From Alloscardovia theropitheci (GTDB lineage: Bacteria > Actinomycetota > Actinomycetes > Actinomycetales > Bifidobacteriaceae), in NCBI RefSeq assembly GCF_004332295.1, contig NZ_RXLP01000023.1, positions 80,526 through 144,525 on the forward strand: a DNA stretch of 64,000 bases, in the 5' to 3' direction. The notes below the pieces were generated by a model. It did no database searches and was not told the origin of the DNA. It saw only the letters and a program-made list of their open reading frames with translations. The position numbers and the translations under genes were made by a program. The stretch's first letter is position 1. The number at the start of each line of letters is the position of its first letter. Shown piece after piece: positions 8,257 through 17,787 of the stretch.

Positions 8257-9528
8257 ATGGTTAAGGCACTTCTTTTAGAGAATATTCATCCAACGGCTGC
8301 TGATTTTTTGCGCAGCAAGGGTTTTGATGTTGAGGTAGCTCAAGGCGCTCTTGACGAGAATGAGCTGATAGAAGCATTAGACGGCGTTGATTTGCTTGGC
8401 GTGCGCTCCAAAACGAATGTCACTTCACGAGTTTTGGAATCCTGCCCACATGTGAGCGCTGTCGGCTGCTTTTCTATCGGAACTAATCAAGTCGATTTAA
8501 ATTTTGCTGCACAACATGGCATTGCTGTATTTAATGCACCGTACTCTAACACACGCTCTGTTATGGAATTGGTGATTTCAGATATTATCGCCCTTATGCG
8601 TCGCGTTCCAGAACATACGTTATCCATTCGAGAACATACATGGGATAAGACAGCAAAGAAATCTCATGAAGTTCGCGGTAAGACCCTAGGCATTATCGGA
8701 TATGGGAATATCGGATCTCAGGTGTCGATCATTGCTGAAGCCTTGGGTATGAATGTCGTTTTCTACGATATCGAAGAGAAACTTGCTTTGGGAAATGCTA
8801 CTCGAATGAATTCCATGGAGGAACTATTACGCATTAGCGATGCCGTTACTCTTCATGTGGATGGTCGTAAATCGAATACTGGGCTTTTCGGCGAGAAGTA
8901 TTTCAGTATGATGAAGCAAGATGCCGTATTTATGAATCTTTCACGAGGATTTATTATTGATATCGATGCTCTTTATAATCATCTGAAATCAGGCCATCTC
9001 AGCGGTGCAGCGGTGGACGTATTCCCTACCGAGCCAAAAACAATCGGTGACGAGTTCACTACCCCTCTGGCTCAAATTCCTAACGTGATATTGACCCCTC
9101 ATGTTGGCGGATCCACGCTTGAAGCGCAGAAAGCAATTGGCGAATTTGTTTCCCATAAAATGTTCGATTACCTAACTGAGGGTAATACATCTCTTTCGGT
9201 GAATTTGCCAAATCTCAATGTTACAGGTCGTTCTGAGCGCAAACGCAGTCTCGAATCCGAGTTCAGCAATAGTGCAACTCATAATGCAGATACCCAGAAA
9301 GATACTGAGATAACACGAATCAGTCATCTTCACACTAATTTACCTGGCATATTAGCTCAGCTAAATAACGTCCTATCCGCAAAAAATCTTAATATCGTGT
9401 CCCAAGCTTTGGCCACAGAGAATGATTTGGGTTATGTAGTTACGGATATTGCAGGTAGCTTGACGGAAGAAGATATAGCTTCAGTGGAAAAAATCCCTGG
9501 AACTATCCGCGTTCACGTCATGCATTAA
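8257..9528 (+). CDS. serA: D-3-phosphoglycerate dehydrogenase
   Basis: Catalyses the first step of serine synthesis, oxidation of 3-phosphoglycerate to 3-phosphohydroxypyruvate with NAD. At 423 residues it is the short, E. coli-like form: N-terminal catalytic part (VDLLGVRSKTNVTSRVLE, VGCFSIGTNQVDL), Rossmann domain (GKTLGIIGYGNIGSQV), the NLSRG and HVGGSTLEAQ motifs, and a C-terminal ACT domain (about 345-423: SHLHTNLPGILAQLNNVLSAKNLNIVSQ in pieces) that normally binds serine for feedback. A Ser/Asn/Asp-rich linker joins the two. It starts 9 bp after helD, so co-transcription is possible although the functions are unrelated. Confidence 0.94.
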   Translation: MVKALLLENIHPTAADFLRSKGFDVEVAQGALDENELIEALDGVDLLGVRSKTNVTSRVLESCPHVSAVGCFSIGTNQVDLNFAAQHGIAVFNAPYSNTRSVMELVISDIIALMRRVPEHTLSIREHTWDKTAKKSHEVRGKTLGIIGYGNIGSQVSIIAEALGMNVVFYDIEEKLALGNATRMNSMEELLRISDAVTLHVDGRKSNTGLFGEKYFSMMKQDAVFMNLSRGFIIDIDALYNHLKSGHLSGAAVDVFPTEPKTIGDEFTTPLAQIPNVILTPHVGGSTLEAQKAIGEFVSHKMFDYLTEGNTSLSVNLPNLNVTGRSERKRSLESEFSNSATHNADTQKDTEITRISHLHTNLPGILAQLNNVLSAKNLNIVSQALATENDLGYVVTDIAGSLTEEDIASVEKIPGTIRVHVMH

Positions 9529-9552
9529 ACGCTAGTATTATCCTATAGTATT

Positions 9553-9631
9553 AACTTTTAAGGTATCTACCTTAAAAGTTGGGGGGTTGGAAGAAATTTT
9601 ATCGTTTATATTTCTTCCAACCCCAACTTTA
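9553..9631. terminator. Two overlapping stem-loops between convergent serA and nrdR
   Basis: Stem 1 is a perfect 13-bp inverted repeat (arms 9553-9565 and 9568-9580, AACTTTTAAGGTA type, 2-nt loop). Stem 2 pairs a long G-rich arm starting near 9576 (AAGTTGGGG...TTGGAAGAAAT) with 9610-9630 (ATTTCTTCCAACCCCAACTT). The AAAGTT at about 9575-9580 is shared, so only one of the two can form fully at a time. The location between convergent genes fits a bidirectional terminator. Confidence 0.7.
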
Positions 9632-9715
9632 CTTATATAGTTTTCAGCATATTTCAGTGATATTCATCGCATACACTTACATATCACGCGAAACTCGACT
9701 CTTAACTAAGCATAC

Positions 9716-10168
9716 TTACTCAGCACGAGCATTACGAAGAGCCTCGATCGCGGTGGAGTAATCTTCAAGCGTATTAAAGTGTTGATATACCGATGCGAAG
9801 CGCATGTATGCTACTTCATCAAGTTGTCGTAATGGTTCCAAGATTGCAAGACCAACTTCTTCTGCCTTTACTTCCGCTACTCCCCTAGCTCGCAAATCAC
9901 GTTCAACCTGAATACCTAGAAGCTTCAATGCTTCCTCTTCAATCGGACGTCCTTTACATGCTTTGCGCACACCCGAAATAACCTTTTCGCGATTAAACGG
10001 CTCCGAGCTACCATCACGCTTAACGACTACAAGCACCATCGATTCCTGTGTCGTAAAACGTTTAGTACAGACCGTGCATTCACGACGACGACGTATGGAG
10101 TAACCGTCATCGCTAACTCGGGTATCAATAACTTTCGTATCTGCGCTTTGGCAAAAAGGACAATGCAT
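9716..10168 (-). CDS. nrdR: Transcriptional repressor NrdR
   Basis: NrdR represses ribonucleotide reductase genes according to ATP/dATP. All family hallmarks are present at the normal length of 150 residues: a zinc ribbon with Cys3, Cys6, Cys31 and Cys34 (CPFC...CTVC), the RRRREC basic patch, and the ATP-cone ([24 protein letters not shown]). It lies 20 bp downstream of the LysM SOS protein gene and both face away from lexA, an order known from corynebacteria (lexA, divS, nrdR). It is thus probably co-induced by DNA damage through the upstream LexA boxes. Confidence 0.97.
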   Translation of the reverse strand: MHCPFCQSADTKVIDTRVSDDGYSIRRRRECTVCTKRFTTQESMVLVVVKRDGSSEPFNREKVISGVRKACKGRPIEEEALKLLGIQVERDLRARGVAEVKAEEVGLAILEPLRQLDEVAYMRFASVYQHFNTLEDYSTAIEALRNARAE

Positions 10169-10188
10169 GCCTCCTAGAATAACAGAAA

Positions 10189-10572
10189 TTAGGCTTCTGG
10201 TACAAGAAGTGTCTGCCCTGCGGTCAATTGATCAGAATCTAGATGATTAATTCGCTTGATTTGCGCGATAGTATCGTATACATCTGCGCCTGCTGGAGTA
10301 ATGCGCGAAGCATAATCCCACAAGGTATCGTTTGGTTGTACGGTATAACTTACTGTCTCAACGACTTCTGATTGAGCAGTTGCTTGAGGAATGAAGATGA
10401 ACGCCATCGTCGCCACTACTGCTACAACTAAGCTCCATACTACAAACTTCCCACGCTGATTGAGCTTCACACGCGACTGAGAATTATGGCGGGAAAACGC
10501 CTGCTGACGCTTTCTGTTTTCCTCAACGTCATATTCAGCAGCATATGTACCGTTCACAGTTAAAGTTTCCAT
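10189..10572 (-). CDS. LysM-domain membrane protein, probable SOS cell-division suppressor (YneA/DivS-like)
   Basis: A 127-residue protein with a cytoplasmic basic part, one membrane helix ([21 protein letters not shown]) and a C-terminal LysM domain ([18 protein letters not shown]...[19 protein letters not shown]) facing the wall. The ATG at 10572 is preferred because AAAGGG lies at the right distance; the ATG at 10608 falls inside a LexA box. It is divergent from lexA and shares its operator region. YneA of Bacillus and DivS of Corynebacterium occupy the same place and delay division during the SOS response; this role is inferred here from context and topology. Confidence 0.85.
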   Translation of the reverse strand: METLTVNGTYAAEYDVEENRKRQQAFSRHNSQSRVKLNQRGKFVVWSLVVAVVATMAFIFIPQATAQSEVVETVSYTVQPNDTLWDYASRITPAGADVYDTIAQIKRINHLDSDQLTAGQTLLVPEA

Positions 10573-10585
10573 CTCAGTACCCTTT

Positions 10586-10668
10586 CGAACATTTGTTCTA
10601 TCGAACATCTGTTCTAATCATCGCACATATGTTCGACTAAATCAACTCTTTTTTCGAACATCTGTTTG
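10586..10668. promoter_or_regulatory. Four LexA (SOS) boxes in the divergent lexA / LysM-protein region
   Basis: Boxes matching the Gram-positive consensus CGAAC-N4-GTTCG: CGAACATTTGTTCT at 10586-10599, CGAACATCTGTTCT at 10602-10615, CGCACATATGTTCG at 10622-10635 and CGAACATCTGTTTG at 10655-10668. The last overlaps a possible lexA -35 (TTGCTT at 10666-10671, 17 bp from TAGAGT at 10689-10694). Boxes 1 and 2 lie over the 5' leader of the LysM gene. The region should be repressed in both directions by LexA. Confidence 0.92.
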
Positions 10669-10720
10669 CTTTTACTGAATTTTCACGATAGAGTTACTAG
10701 TAACACACGGAAGGATAGTC

Positions 10721-11530
10721 ATGGCCACAACCCCACTACACGAATTCACCAACGATTCTGAAGCTTCACAAGCCAAACGACTTGGTCTCACTTCCGTACG
10801 TCAGTATCAGGTTTACGAAGCTATTCGCGTACACATTGCTGAGCATGGCTTTGCTCCAACCCTTAGAGAAATCGGTGATTTAGTTGGGCTTAAAAGTCCT
10901 TCTTCTGTCAAGCATCAAATTCAAAGTCTTCAAGACCACGGTCTTCTTCGTGTAAATGCCGGTAAAGGCCGCGCGATTGAATTGATTGAGATTGAGGAAA
11001 GCACAGAATTGGATGGTGTTTCCGACACAGATATCAGCGATAACGATTCCTCAGTAAACGTTTCACAATCACCTACAACACCGCGTCACACAGCACAGAT
11101 TTATCCTTTCCCTTCCGATCGCTTTGGCACAGATGATGTCAGTGAGTCTATTGCTCAATCACATGACATTCCACTTGTAGGCCGCATTGCAGCTGGTGTT
11201 CCTATTACGGCGGACCAGCATGTCGATGACGTTATGCGTCTCCCGCAAAGACTTACCGGTGAAGGCAATCTATTTATGCTAGAAGTTCATGGTGATTCGA
11301 TGATTGATGCTGCTATTTGTGATGGGGATTTCGTTGTCGTACGAGAGCAATCCACCGCTACTAACGGTGACATCGTTGCTGCTTTACTTGATGATGAGGC
11401 AACCGTTAAGACTTTCAGAAAAGACAATGGTCACGTTTGGCTTATGCCTCACAATCCTGCTTACTCTCCTATAGATGGCACCTATGCCACCATAATGGGT
11501 AAAGTTGTAACCGTATTGCGTAAGATTTAA
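10721..11530 (+). CDS. lexA: SOS repressor LexA
   Basis: LexA represses damage-inducible genes and cleaves itself when RecA is activated. The N-terminal winged helix-turn-helix is clear (RQYQVYEAIRVHIAEHGFAP, TLREIGDLVGLKSPSSVKHQ). The C-terminal peptidase domain has the cleavage site Ala158-Gly159 (RIAAGVPI), the catalytic Ser193 (HGDSMIDAAI) and Lys230 (ATVKTF). The linker between domains is long and rich in Asp/Ser, giving 269 residues against about 205-240 in many relatives. The start ATG follows GGAAGGATAGTC. It is autoregulated through the boxes just upstream. Confidence 0.97.
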   Translation: MATTPLHEFTNDSEASQAKRLGLTSVRQYQVYEAIRVHIAEHGFAPTLREIGDLVGLKSPSSVKHQIQSLQDHGLLRVNAGKGRAIELIEIEESTELDGVSDTDISDNDSSVNVSQSPTTPRHTAQIYPFPSDRFGTDDVSESIAQSHDIPLVGRIAAGVPITADQHVDDVMRLPQRLTGEGNLFMLEVHGDSMIDAAICDGDFVVVREQSTATNGDIVAALLDDEATVKTFRKDNGHVWLMPHNPAYSPIDGTYATIMGKVVTVLRKI

Positions 11531-11617
11531 CTATATTTCAAGATTTCAGCACGCTTAAGCAAGCCGGGACACGCACGTCATAAAAAGAAATTTCGAAAAT
11601 AACTTCAAAATAATACT

Positions 11618-11648
11618 AAGGGGAAATGGATTATACCCATCTCCCCTT
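11618..11648. terminator. Stem-loop between convergent lexA and ldh
   Basis: AAGGGGA at 11618-11624 pairs with TCCCCTT at 11642-11648, with ATGG/CCAT extending the stem. It lies about 90 bp after lexA and 30 bp after the ldh stop, so it can serve both genes. The T-tract is weak in both directions. Confidence 0.65.
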
Positions 11649-11677
11649 AAATTCTAAGAAATTAAGTAATAATTTAT

Positions 11678-12703
<1,026 letters not shown>

Positions 12704-12790
12704 TCATAATCATTCGAAACGTCTCCTTTAGTCTAGTAAGAGCTCTCTACGAATACACTGCTTCTTCTTTAAAAACGTTGTTCGAAACGC

Positions 12791-12833
12791 AAAAAGGTGC
12801 GTTTAATGTGAGAAATTACACATTAAACGCACC
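12791..12833 (-). terminator. Intrinsic terminator of the alpha/beta hydrolase gene
   Basis: Perfect 15-bp inverted repeat (GGTGCGTTTAATGTG at 12796-12810 and its complement at 12819-12833), followed on the minus strand by TTTTT (12791-12795). It separates the hydrolase gene from ldh. Confidence 0.85.
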
Positions 12834-12868
12834 GCTATCCATGCCATCAAATGGCACAGGATTTTAAT

Positions 12869-13861
12869 TTATTTGCGCAAATTACGAGCAAAGAAATCAT
12901 CGATTTTATCAAATGGAATATAATTATTATCCCCGCCATCATACAAATCTGTGTGAGTTGCACCTTCGACAATGATAAGTTCCTTATTTTTTGCTTCTTC
13001 ACTGCCCTGCTCGAAAGCATCTACTAGCTTTTGATAGGTTTCTTCGCCCATATAACGGCTATGAGCCTTCTCGCCATGGACTATGAGCACAGCATTTCGC
13101 AAATCCTGTGGATGAGTCAAAATCTGAGTATTAGCCCAGCCCGTCTGTGATTGAAGAACCCATCCTTCGTTCGAATTGACTGAGCGCTTATGATATCCAC
13201 GTTTGGTCTTGTAATAAGCACTGTACTGCTGAACGAATTCAGGAAGATCAGCTGGCGCAGGATACTCTACACACCCACCTGCTTTTGCAAGTACTGCCTT
13301 ACCATATTCCTCGGTACGCTGTTGTGCAATGGATTTTTTCATATCATAACGATCATCATCAGTTCCTTGATCAAAGTATCCACGTGCGCCAATGCGTGCC
13401 ATATCGTACATGGTTACCGCAGCGGTTGCCTTAATACGTGGATCCATAGCTGCTGCATTAAGGGCAATACCTCCCCAGCCACAAATTCCGATAAGTCCAA
13501 TTTCTTCGGCATCAACATATGACAGATTGCTTAAATAATCTACCGCTGCTTGATAGTCTTCAGTATTTATATCAAGTGAGAACACATCACGAGCCTCACC
13601 ACCAGACTCACCCGTAAAGGAAGGATCGAATGCCAACGCAACATAGCCCTTTTCTGCCATAGTCTGCGCATACAAGCCACTTGATTGCTCTTTAACAGCA
13701 CCAAAAGGACCTGCTACTGCAAGCGCAGGAAGCTTACCCTCGATATTCTTTGGGGTATATAGGTCAGCAACAAGCTTAATTCCAAAATGATTAGTAAATG
13801 TCACTTTTTCATGATTAACAGATTCACTTCTTTCAAAGACTTTGTCCCATTCGTTTACCAT
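12869..13861 (-). CDS. Alpha/beta hydrolase, dienelactone-hydrolase-like with cysteine nucleophile
   Basis: A 330-residue soluble hydrolase. After VTFTNHFGIKLVADLYTP it shows the oxyanion region VAGPFGAVKEQ, FDPSFTGESGGEAR, and a nucleophile elbow GICGWGG in which Cys127 replaces the usual serine. A C-terminal acidic/histidine pair is seen in VLIVHGEKAHSRYM and EGATHTDLYD. This pattern is that of YcjY-type and dienelactone-like hydrolases; the substrate is unknown. It is divergent from a LysR-family gene across a 137-bp region with an inverted repeat, so that regulator probably controls it. Confidence 0.82.
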   Translation of the reverse strand: MVNEWDKVFERSESVNHEKVTFTNHFGIKLVADLYTPKNIEGKLPALAVAGPFGAVKEQSSGLYAQTMAEKGYVALAFDPSFTGESGGEARDVFSLDINTEDYQAAVDYLSNLSYVDAEEIGLIGICGWGGIALNAAAMDPRIKATAAVTMYDMARIGARGYFDQGTDDDRYDMKKSIAQQRTEEYGKAVLAKAGGCVEYPAPADLPEFVQQYSAYYKTKRGYHKRSVNSNEGWVLQSQTGWANTQILTHPQDLRNAVLIVHGEKAHSRYMGEETYQKLVDAFEQGSEEAKNKELIIVEGATHTDLYDGGDNNYIPFDKIDDFFARNLRK

Positions 13862-13909
13862 ATTTTTCCTTTCCGTATTTTCTAAATAGAATACTATACG
13901 AAGTTTTTT

Positions 13910-13946
13910 ACGATAACAAATATTTATTTATTATCGTTGTTATAAT
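13910..13946. promoter_or_regulatory. Inverted repeat and extended -10 between hydrolase and lysR genes
   Basis: ACGATAA (13910-13916) and TTATCGT (13931-13937) form an inverted repeat with 14 bp between the arms, as expected for a LysR-type operator. Right after it TGT precedes a perfect -10, TATAAT, at 13941-13946 reading toward the regulator. Confidence 0.6.
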
Positions 13947-13998
13947 ATTTAGTTATTACTTCAGAGGAATAATCAACGACTCGAACATAGGTAAAGTT

Positions 13999-14874
13999 AT
14001 GAATATCAATAGTTTGCGAAATTTTATGGAAGTTGCTCAGGAGAAAAATATTACTGCAGCTTCTGAAATTATCGGGATTTCCCAACCGGCTCTGTCAAAC
14101 CAGATAAAACAATTAGAAGCAGAACTCGGTCAAAAACTTCTTATCCGTCACGCACGTAGCATCTCGCTTACCCCCGAAGGCTTGCTCTTTCAGGAAAGAG
14201 CTGCTGACATCTTGTCACTAGTTGATAAGACCACTCATGAATTTCGCAATTTGCAAAGTGACGCCAATCCTGAATTACGCTTGGGCTGTGCTGAGTCCGC
14301 TCAAATGTCTTATATTTCCGATTCGTTAGCCAAGTTACGCGGCTCCTATCCTCATTTTCAATTTCATATAACGAGCGGCGATTCTAAAGCAGTGCTTGAT
14401 TTAGTCGATCGAGGTCTTATCGACTGTGCAGTTGTCGTCGATACGCCTGAACTTAATAAATATAATTCGTTACAATTACCAGGTGCAGACCGTTGGGTAG
14501 CGATAATGAAAGATGATGACCCTTTAGCACGCAAAGCTTCTATTAGTATCAATGATTTGATAGATCGGAATGTGATAGCTTCTGCTCAGTCAATTAAAGT
14601 CGACATTCCTCGATGGGCAGGAGCAGACGCATCACGTCTGAATTTTGTTGGAACAAGTAATCTTATGTATAACGCCGCTCGCTGTGTCGAATCCGGACTT
14701 GGAATTTTACTCGCTTTTGAGCATTTAGTGGGAAATGGGATAAAGCATAAACTATGCAGTCGTCCTCTTAATCCTCCCCTTTCCAATTCTATGCACGTTG
14801 TGTGGCGAAAGAATTCAACGACCACGGAAATTTTTAATAGTTTTCTGACGATTTTGCAATCGCTTCATGCTTAA
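13999..14874 (+). CDS. LysR-family transcriptional regulator
   Basis: A 291-residue regulator. The N-terminal winged helix-turn-helix is typical (MNINSLRNFMEVAQEKNITA, SEIIGISQPALSNQIKQLEA, LGQKLLIRHARSISLTPEG). The rest is a periplasmic-binding-protein-like effector domain. This fits the subgroup often found divergent from alpha/beta hydrolase or oxidoreductase genes. It most likely regulates the divergent hydrolase gene and itself; the inducer cannot be told from sequence. Confidence 0.92.
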   Translation: MNINSLRNFMEVAQEKNITAASEIIGISQPALSNQIKQLEAELGQKLLIRHARSISLTPEGLLFQERAADILSLVDKTTHEFRNLQSDANPELRLGCAESAQMSYISDSLAKLRGSYPHFQFHITSGDSKAVLDLVDRGLIDCAVVVDTPELNKYNSLQLPGADRWVAIMKDDDPLARKASISINDLIDRNVIASAQSIKVDIPRWAGADASRLNFVGTSNLMYNAARCVESGLGILLAFEHLVGNGIKHKLCSRPLNPPLSNSMHVVWRKNSTTTEIFNSFLTILQSLHA

Positions 14875-14988
14875 ATCTCACGTATAAATATGACGAATGG
14901 AGGAATATAACCACATGTCAATTCCTCCGTTCGCACTTGCGTATCTTCAGTTTCTTACACACTAAGCGTAAGCACTAAGCATTAGGCA

Positions 14989-16704
14989 CTAGGCGCTAAT
15001 CCAAGCCTCATCTTCTGTACTGGCACTGACGCTCAAAAGCGCAGCGGCAAGAGCACTATCAACTTCGCACACGATGAAGACGCCATCTTCGCGATAATCA
15101 ATTGATTCAATCGTTCCAAACTCTCGCGCTTGAGAAATCAAATTTCCGTTAACATAAGGCACGAGGGCTTCAACTCTCACTTCTGGCTTCGGAAGGAGAG
15201 ATTGAACATACGAATTGAGCTCATCAATCCCCTCACCCGTTGCAGCAGAAACGAAATACGCATCCGGCGCGAGATTTTTCAAACGTTCAAGCTTCGTGTC
15301 GTCAATTTGATCGATTTTATTGAAAACGATAACTGTAGGCATTCCAGCGATAGAATCGATATCTTCTAAAACTTCATTCACTGCATCAATTTGAGAGAAT
15401 GGATCTGGATGAGATGCATCGACGACATGAACAATCACATGAGATTCAGCTACTTCTTCAAGAGTTGATTTGAATGCTTCAACTAACTGAGTTGGCAGTT
15501 TTCGCACAAAACCGACAGTATCGACGTATGTAAAGCTACGTCCTTGAGCAGTCTTGGTGCCTCGAACTGCCGTATCCAAAGTCGCAAAAAGCGCATTTTC
15601 TACAAGCTCAGCTGAACCCGTTAAGCGATTAATAAGCGAGGATTTCCCTGCATTCGTATAACCAACAACTGCAACCGTTGGCAATCCTTGACGGCGACGC
15701 GAACCACGTTTCACTTCACGAGACGGAGCCATCTGCTCAATCTGTTTACGAAGCTTCGCCATGCGAGTACGGATAACACGGCGATCCATCTCGATTTTTG
15801 TTTCACCAGGACCACGCGAACCGATACCACCAGCTTGACCAGCCGCCTGTCCACCTGCCTGACGCGAAAGGCTTCCACCCCAACCACGAAGACGCGGAAG
15901 CATGTATTCCATCTGTGCAAGCTCGACCTGAGCCTTACCTTCGCGACTTGTAGCATGCTGAGCAAAAATATCCAAAATCACAGCAGTACGATCAACGACG
16001 TGAACTTTCGTCACATCTTCAAGCGCACGCCTCTGGCTTGGAGGCAAATCAGCGTCCACCACGATAGTATCCGATTCAGTAGCTGCAACGATTCCAGCTA
16101 CTTCATTTGCCTTACCCGAGCCGATAAATGTCGCCTTATCCGGACGAAGACGATGCTGGAGAACACCATCCATAACCTCAGCACCAGCGGTACGAGCAAG
16201 CGCGGCAAGCTCTCGAAGTGACTCTTCTGCTTGCTGAAGAGTGGTCTCTCGACTTGACCACACGCCAACAAGAACTACACGCTCAAGACGAACCTTACGG
16301 TACTCAACCTCGGTAATATCTTGAAGCTCGCCAAGACCTTCAACATGACGGAGTTTATTTCGTCCTTCTCGCTCTTCCCACTCCTGCTCTCCTGCAAGAC
16401 CTTGAACGCCCTGAGCAGCCGCTTGCCCCACGCGCTCATCCAGAAGAACATCGGAATGCGAGTCAAGAAAAGAAAGTTCAGAATCGTTACGCTCTGAATG
16501 TTCTGAACGGGCTACTTGTCCTGAATTTTCTGGTCTTTCTGAATGCTCTGCTCGTTCCAAACATTCAGTTTCTTTACTCTTAGAATTCTTAGACGAAGTA
16601 TTCCACGCCGTATTTCGAGCTGCTGCCGCTTGCCCGTGAATCGTCGAAAGATTATGCGCTCTACGCTGCGAGTGCTTTTGTTGTGAATGCTTTTGTGAAC
16701 CCAT
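14989..16704 (-). CDS. hflX: Ribosome-associated GTPase HflX
   Basis: HflX splits stalled or stressed ribosomes. Residues from about 130 show the HflX N-domain (ATFIGSGKANEV, VVDADLPPSQRRALED, VVDRTAVILDIFAQHA, KAQVELAQMEYMLPRL) and the glycine-rich loop GGIGSRGPGETKIEMDRR. The G domain has GYTNAGKSSLINRL, DTVGFVRKLP and NKID. The first 110 residues are low-complexity, rich in Ser, Glu, His and Arg with repeated SEHSER-like words, and make the protein 571 residues against about 420-500. Start ATG at 16704 follows AAAAGGTGAT. Confidence 0.95.
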   Translation of the reverse strand: MGSQKHSQQKHSQRRAHNLSTIHGQAAAARNTAWNTSSKNSKSKETECLERAEHSERPENSGQVARSEHSERNDSELSFLDSHSDVLLDERVGQAAAQGVQGLAGEQEWEEREGRNKLRHVEGLGELQDITEVEYRKVRLERVVLVGVWSSRETTLQQAEESLRELAALARTAGAEVMDGVLQHRLRPDKATFIGSGKANEVAGIVAATESDTIVVDADLPPSQRRALEDVTKVHVVDRTAVILDIFAQHATSREGKAQVELAQMEYMLPRLRGWGGSLSRQAGGQAAGQAGGIGSRGPGETKIEMDRRVIRTRMAKLRKQIEQMAPSREVKRGSRRRQGLPTVAVVGYTNAGKSSLINRLTGSAELVENALFATLDTAVRGTKTAQGRSFTYVDTVGFVRKLPTQLVEAFKSTLEEVAESHVIVHVVDASHPDPFSQIDAVNEVLEDIDSIAGMPTVIVFNKIDQIDDTKLERLKNLAPDAYFVSAATGEGIDELNSYVQSLLPKPEVRVEALVPYVNGNLISQAREFGTIESIDYREDGVFIVCEVDSALAAALLSVSASTEDEAWISA

Positions 16705-16858
16705 ATCACCTTTTCTGTACGCTATTTTTATAAACTATTACGTCAATGTTTTCAGTATACTAGGCGTACTGCTAGTATGCACTCAGTTCGGATGATTTGT
16801 TTGCTTGAGGCGGATATGAAGAGCTGGGATTTCCTTATTCGCATGTCTATATATATCG

Positions 16859-16980
16859 CTTGGGTAAAACTGACCGTTCATTACAGGCTGCGAACATAAA
16901 AATCTCTTGGGTATAACTGACCGTTTTTGACCCTAAAATCGACCAAAATTAGGTAAAAAATGACCGATTTTACCCAAGAG
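16859..16980. repeat. Short intergenic repeat cluster R1 (CTTGGGTAAAACTGACCG family)
   Basis: Two direct units, CTTGGGTAAAACTGACCG at 16859-16876 and CTTGGGTATAACTGACCG at 16906-16923, and an inverted unit TGACCGATTTTACCCAAG at 16961-16978. A degenerate unit (TTAGGTAAAAAATGACCG) overlaps the inverted one. The same 18-bp unit is found in five other gaps of this window. No gene is seen in 16705-17063. Confidence 0.8.
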
Positions 16981-17063
16981 TTATATTTTTCCCGAGCCTC
17001 AACTTAAACCAGCTGAACATCTTTAGGCACGTTCGAATTAACCTATAAAATAGGGCATGAATG

Positions 17064-17092
17064 CTGACAAATAACACCATTCGGTGTACAAT
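17064..17092 (+). promoter_or_regulatory. Promoter and probable operator of the toxin-antitoxin pair
   Basis: CTGACA at 17064-17069 and TACAAT at 17087-17092 are separated by exactly 17 bp. An inverted repeat ACACC-N4-GGTGT (17074-17087) fills the spacer and touches the -10, the usual place for antitoxin autorepression. Confidence 0.7.
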
Positions 17093-17134
17093 ATTACATC
17101 ATATATAACTTTTATTTCACGATTTGGAGTCATC

Positions 17135-17398
17135 ATGGCACTAGCAAAGAACGATATGCGTATGTCTATTCGCACAAATTCAAAGTTATACAAGCAAGCT
17201 GCAGATATTCTTGCTGAATACGGTCTAGACGTTCCCACTACTTTTAATATGCTCCTTCATCAAATTATCAATGTTCAGGGGTTCCCATTTGAACTACAGC
17301 GTTCTCCTTATGACAAAAAGATTACCGAAGCACTACAAGAAGGTTTGATTGATGCGGGTGATACCGATGATTTTGAAAATATGATGCGAAATGTCTAA
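17135..17398 (+). CDS. Type II antitoxin, RelB/DinJ family
   Basis: An 87-residue antitoxin. The N-terminal ribbon-helix-helix motif is MRMSIRTNSKLYKQAADILAEYGLD, followed by VPTTFNMLLHQIINVQGFPFEL, typical of DinJ-like proteins, and an acidic C-terminal tail that would wrap the toxin. The ATG at 17135 is chosen because TTGGAG lies 6 bp upstream and the family starts there; an ATG at 17084 would begin inside the promoter. It overlaps the toxin gene by 8 bp. Confidence 0.92.
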   Translation: MALAKNDMRMSIRTNSKLYKQAADILAEYGLDVPTTFNMLLHQIINVQGFPFELQRSPYDKKITEALQEGLIDAGDTDDFENMMRNV

Positions 17399-17666
17399 AC
17401 AAGTCTTCTACACACCCGCATACTTACGCGACGTTAAACGATATAAAGCAAAGCATTATGATTTAGATCGACTCTTCGCTATCATACGTTTAATCCGCGA
17501 AGGCGCAACAAGTAGTGATTTAGCACAGTACAAAGATCACATATTAGAAGGCCAATACAAGGGTGTACATGATCTTCATGTTTATCCAGACATAATTCTT
17601 TTATATCAAGTTACGAACGAACAAATTAATTTCATACGATTAGCAACGCATGACGAGCTTTTCTAA
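17391..17666 (+). CDS. Type II toxin, YafQ-like mRNA interferase (RelE superfamily)
   Basis: A 91-residue ribosome-dependent endoribonuclease. The pattern matches YafQ: HILEGQYKGVHDLHVYPDIILLYQ and the ending RLATHDELF. His50, His63, Asp67, His87 and Phe91 fall at the same numbers as residues reported as important in E. coli YafQ; the tryptophan at 68 is isoleucine here. It is translated from an ATG inside the end of the antitoxin gene. No complete neighbouring phage or island was seen, but a short-repeat cluster lies just upstream. Confidence 0.93.
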   Translation: MSKQVFYTPAYLRDVKRYKAKHYDLDRLFAIIRLIREGATSSDLAQYKDHILEGQYKGVHDLHVYPDIILLYQVTNEQINFIRLATHDELF

Positions 17667-17674
17667 TCAATTGA

Positions 17675-17703
17675 GGCTTTCACTGTTTTAAACGGTGAAA
17701 GCC
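17675..17703 (+). terminator. Stem-loop after the toxin gene
   Basis: GGCTTTCAC (17675-17683) pairs with GTGAAAGCC (17695-17703), 9 nt after the toxin stop. There is no T-tract, so termination strength is uncertain. Confidence 0.5.
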
Positions 17704-17787
17704 CCAAAACTATATTTACTATTCACAATTAACTGGTCTGGAATTATCAGGTCTATTAGACCAGCCGGGTCATAGCCTATCCCTTAA

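Noticed and set aside
10572..10608. Upstream ATG at 10608 as start of the LysM protein
   Set aside because: It lies within a LexA box, and the ATG at 10572 has a proper ribosome site.
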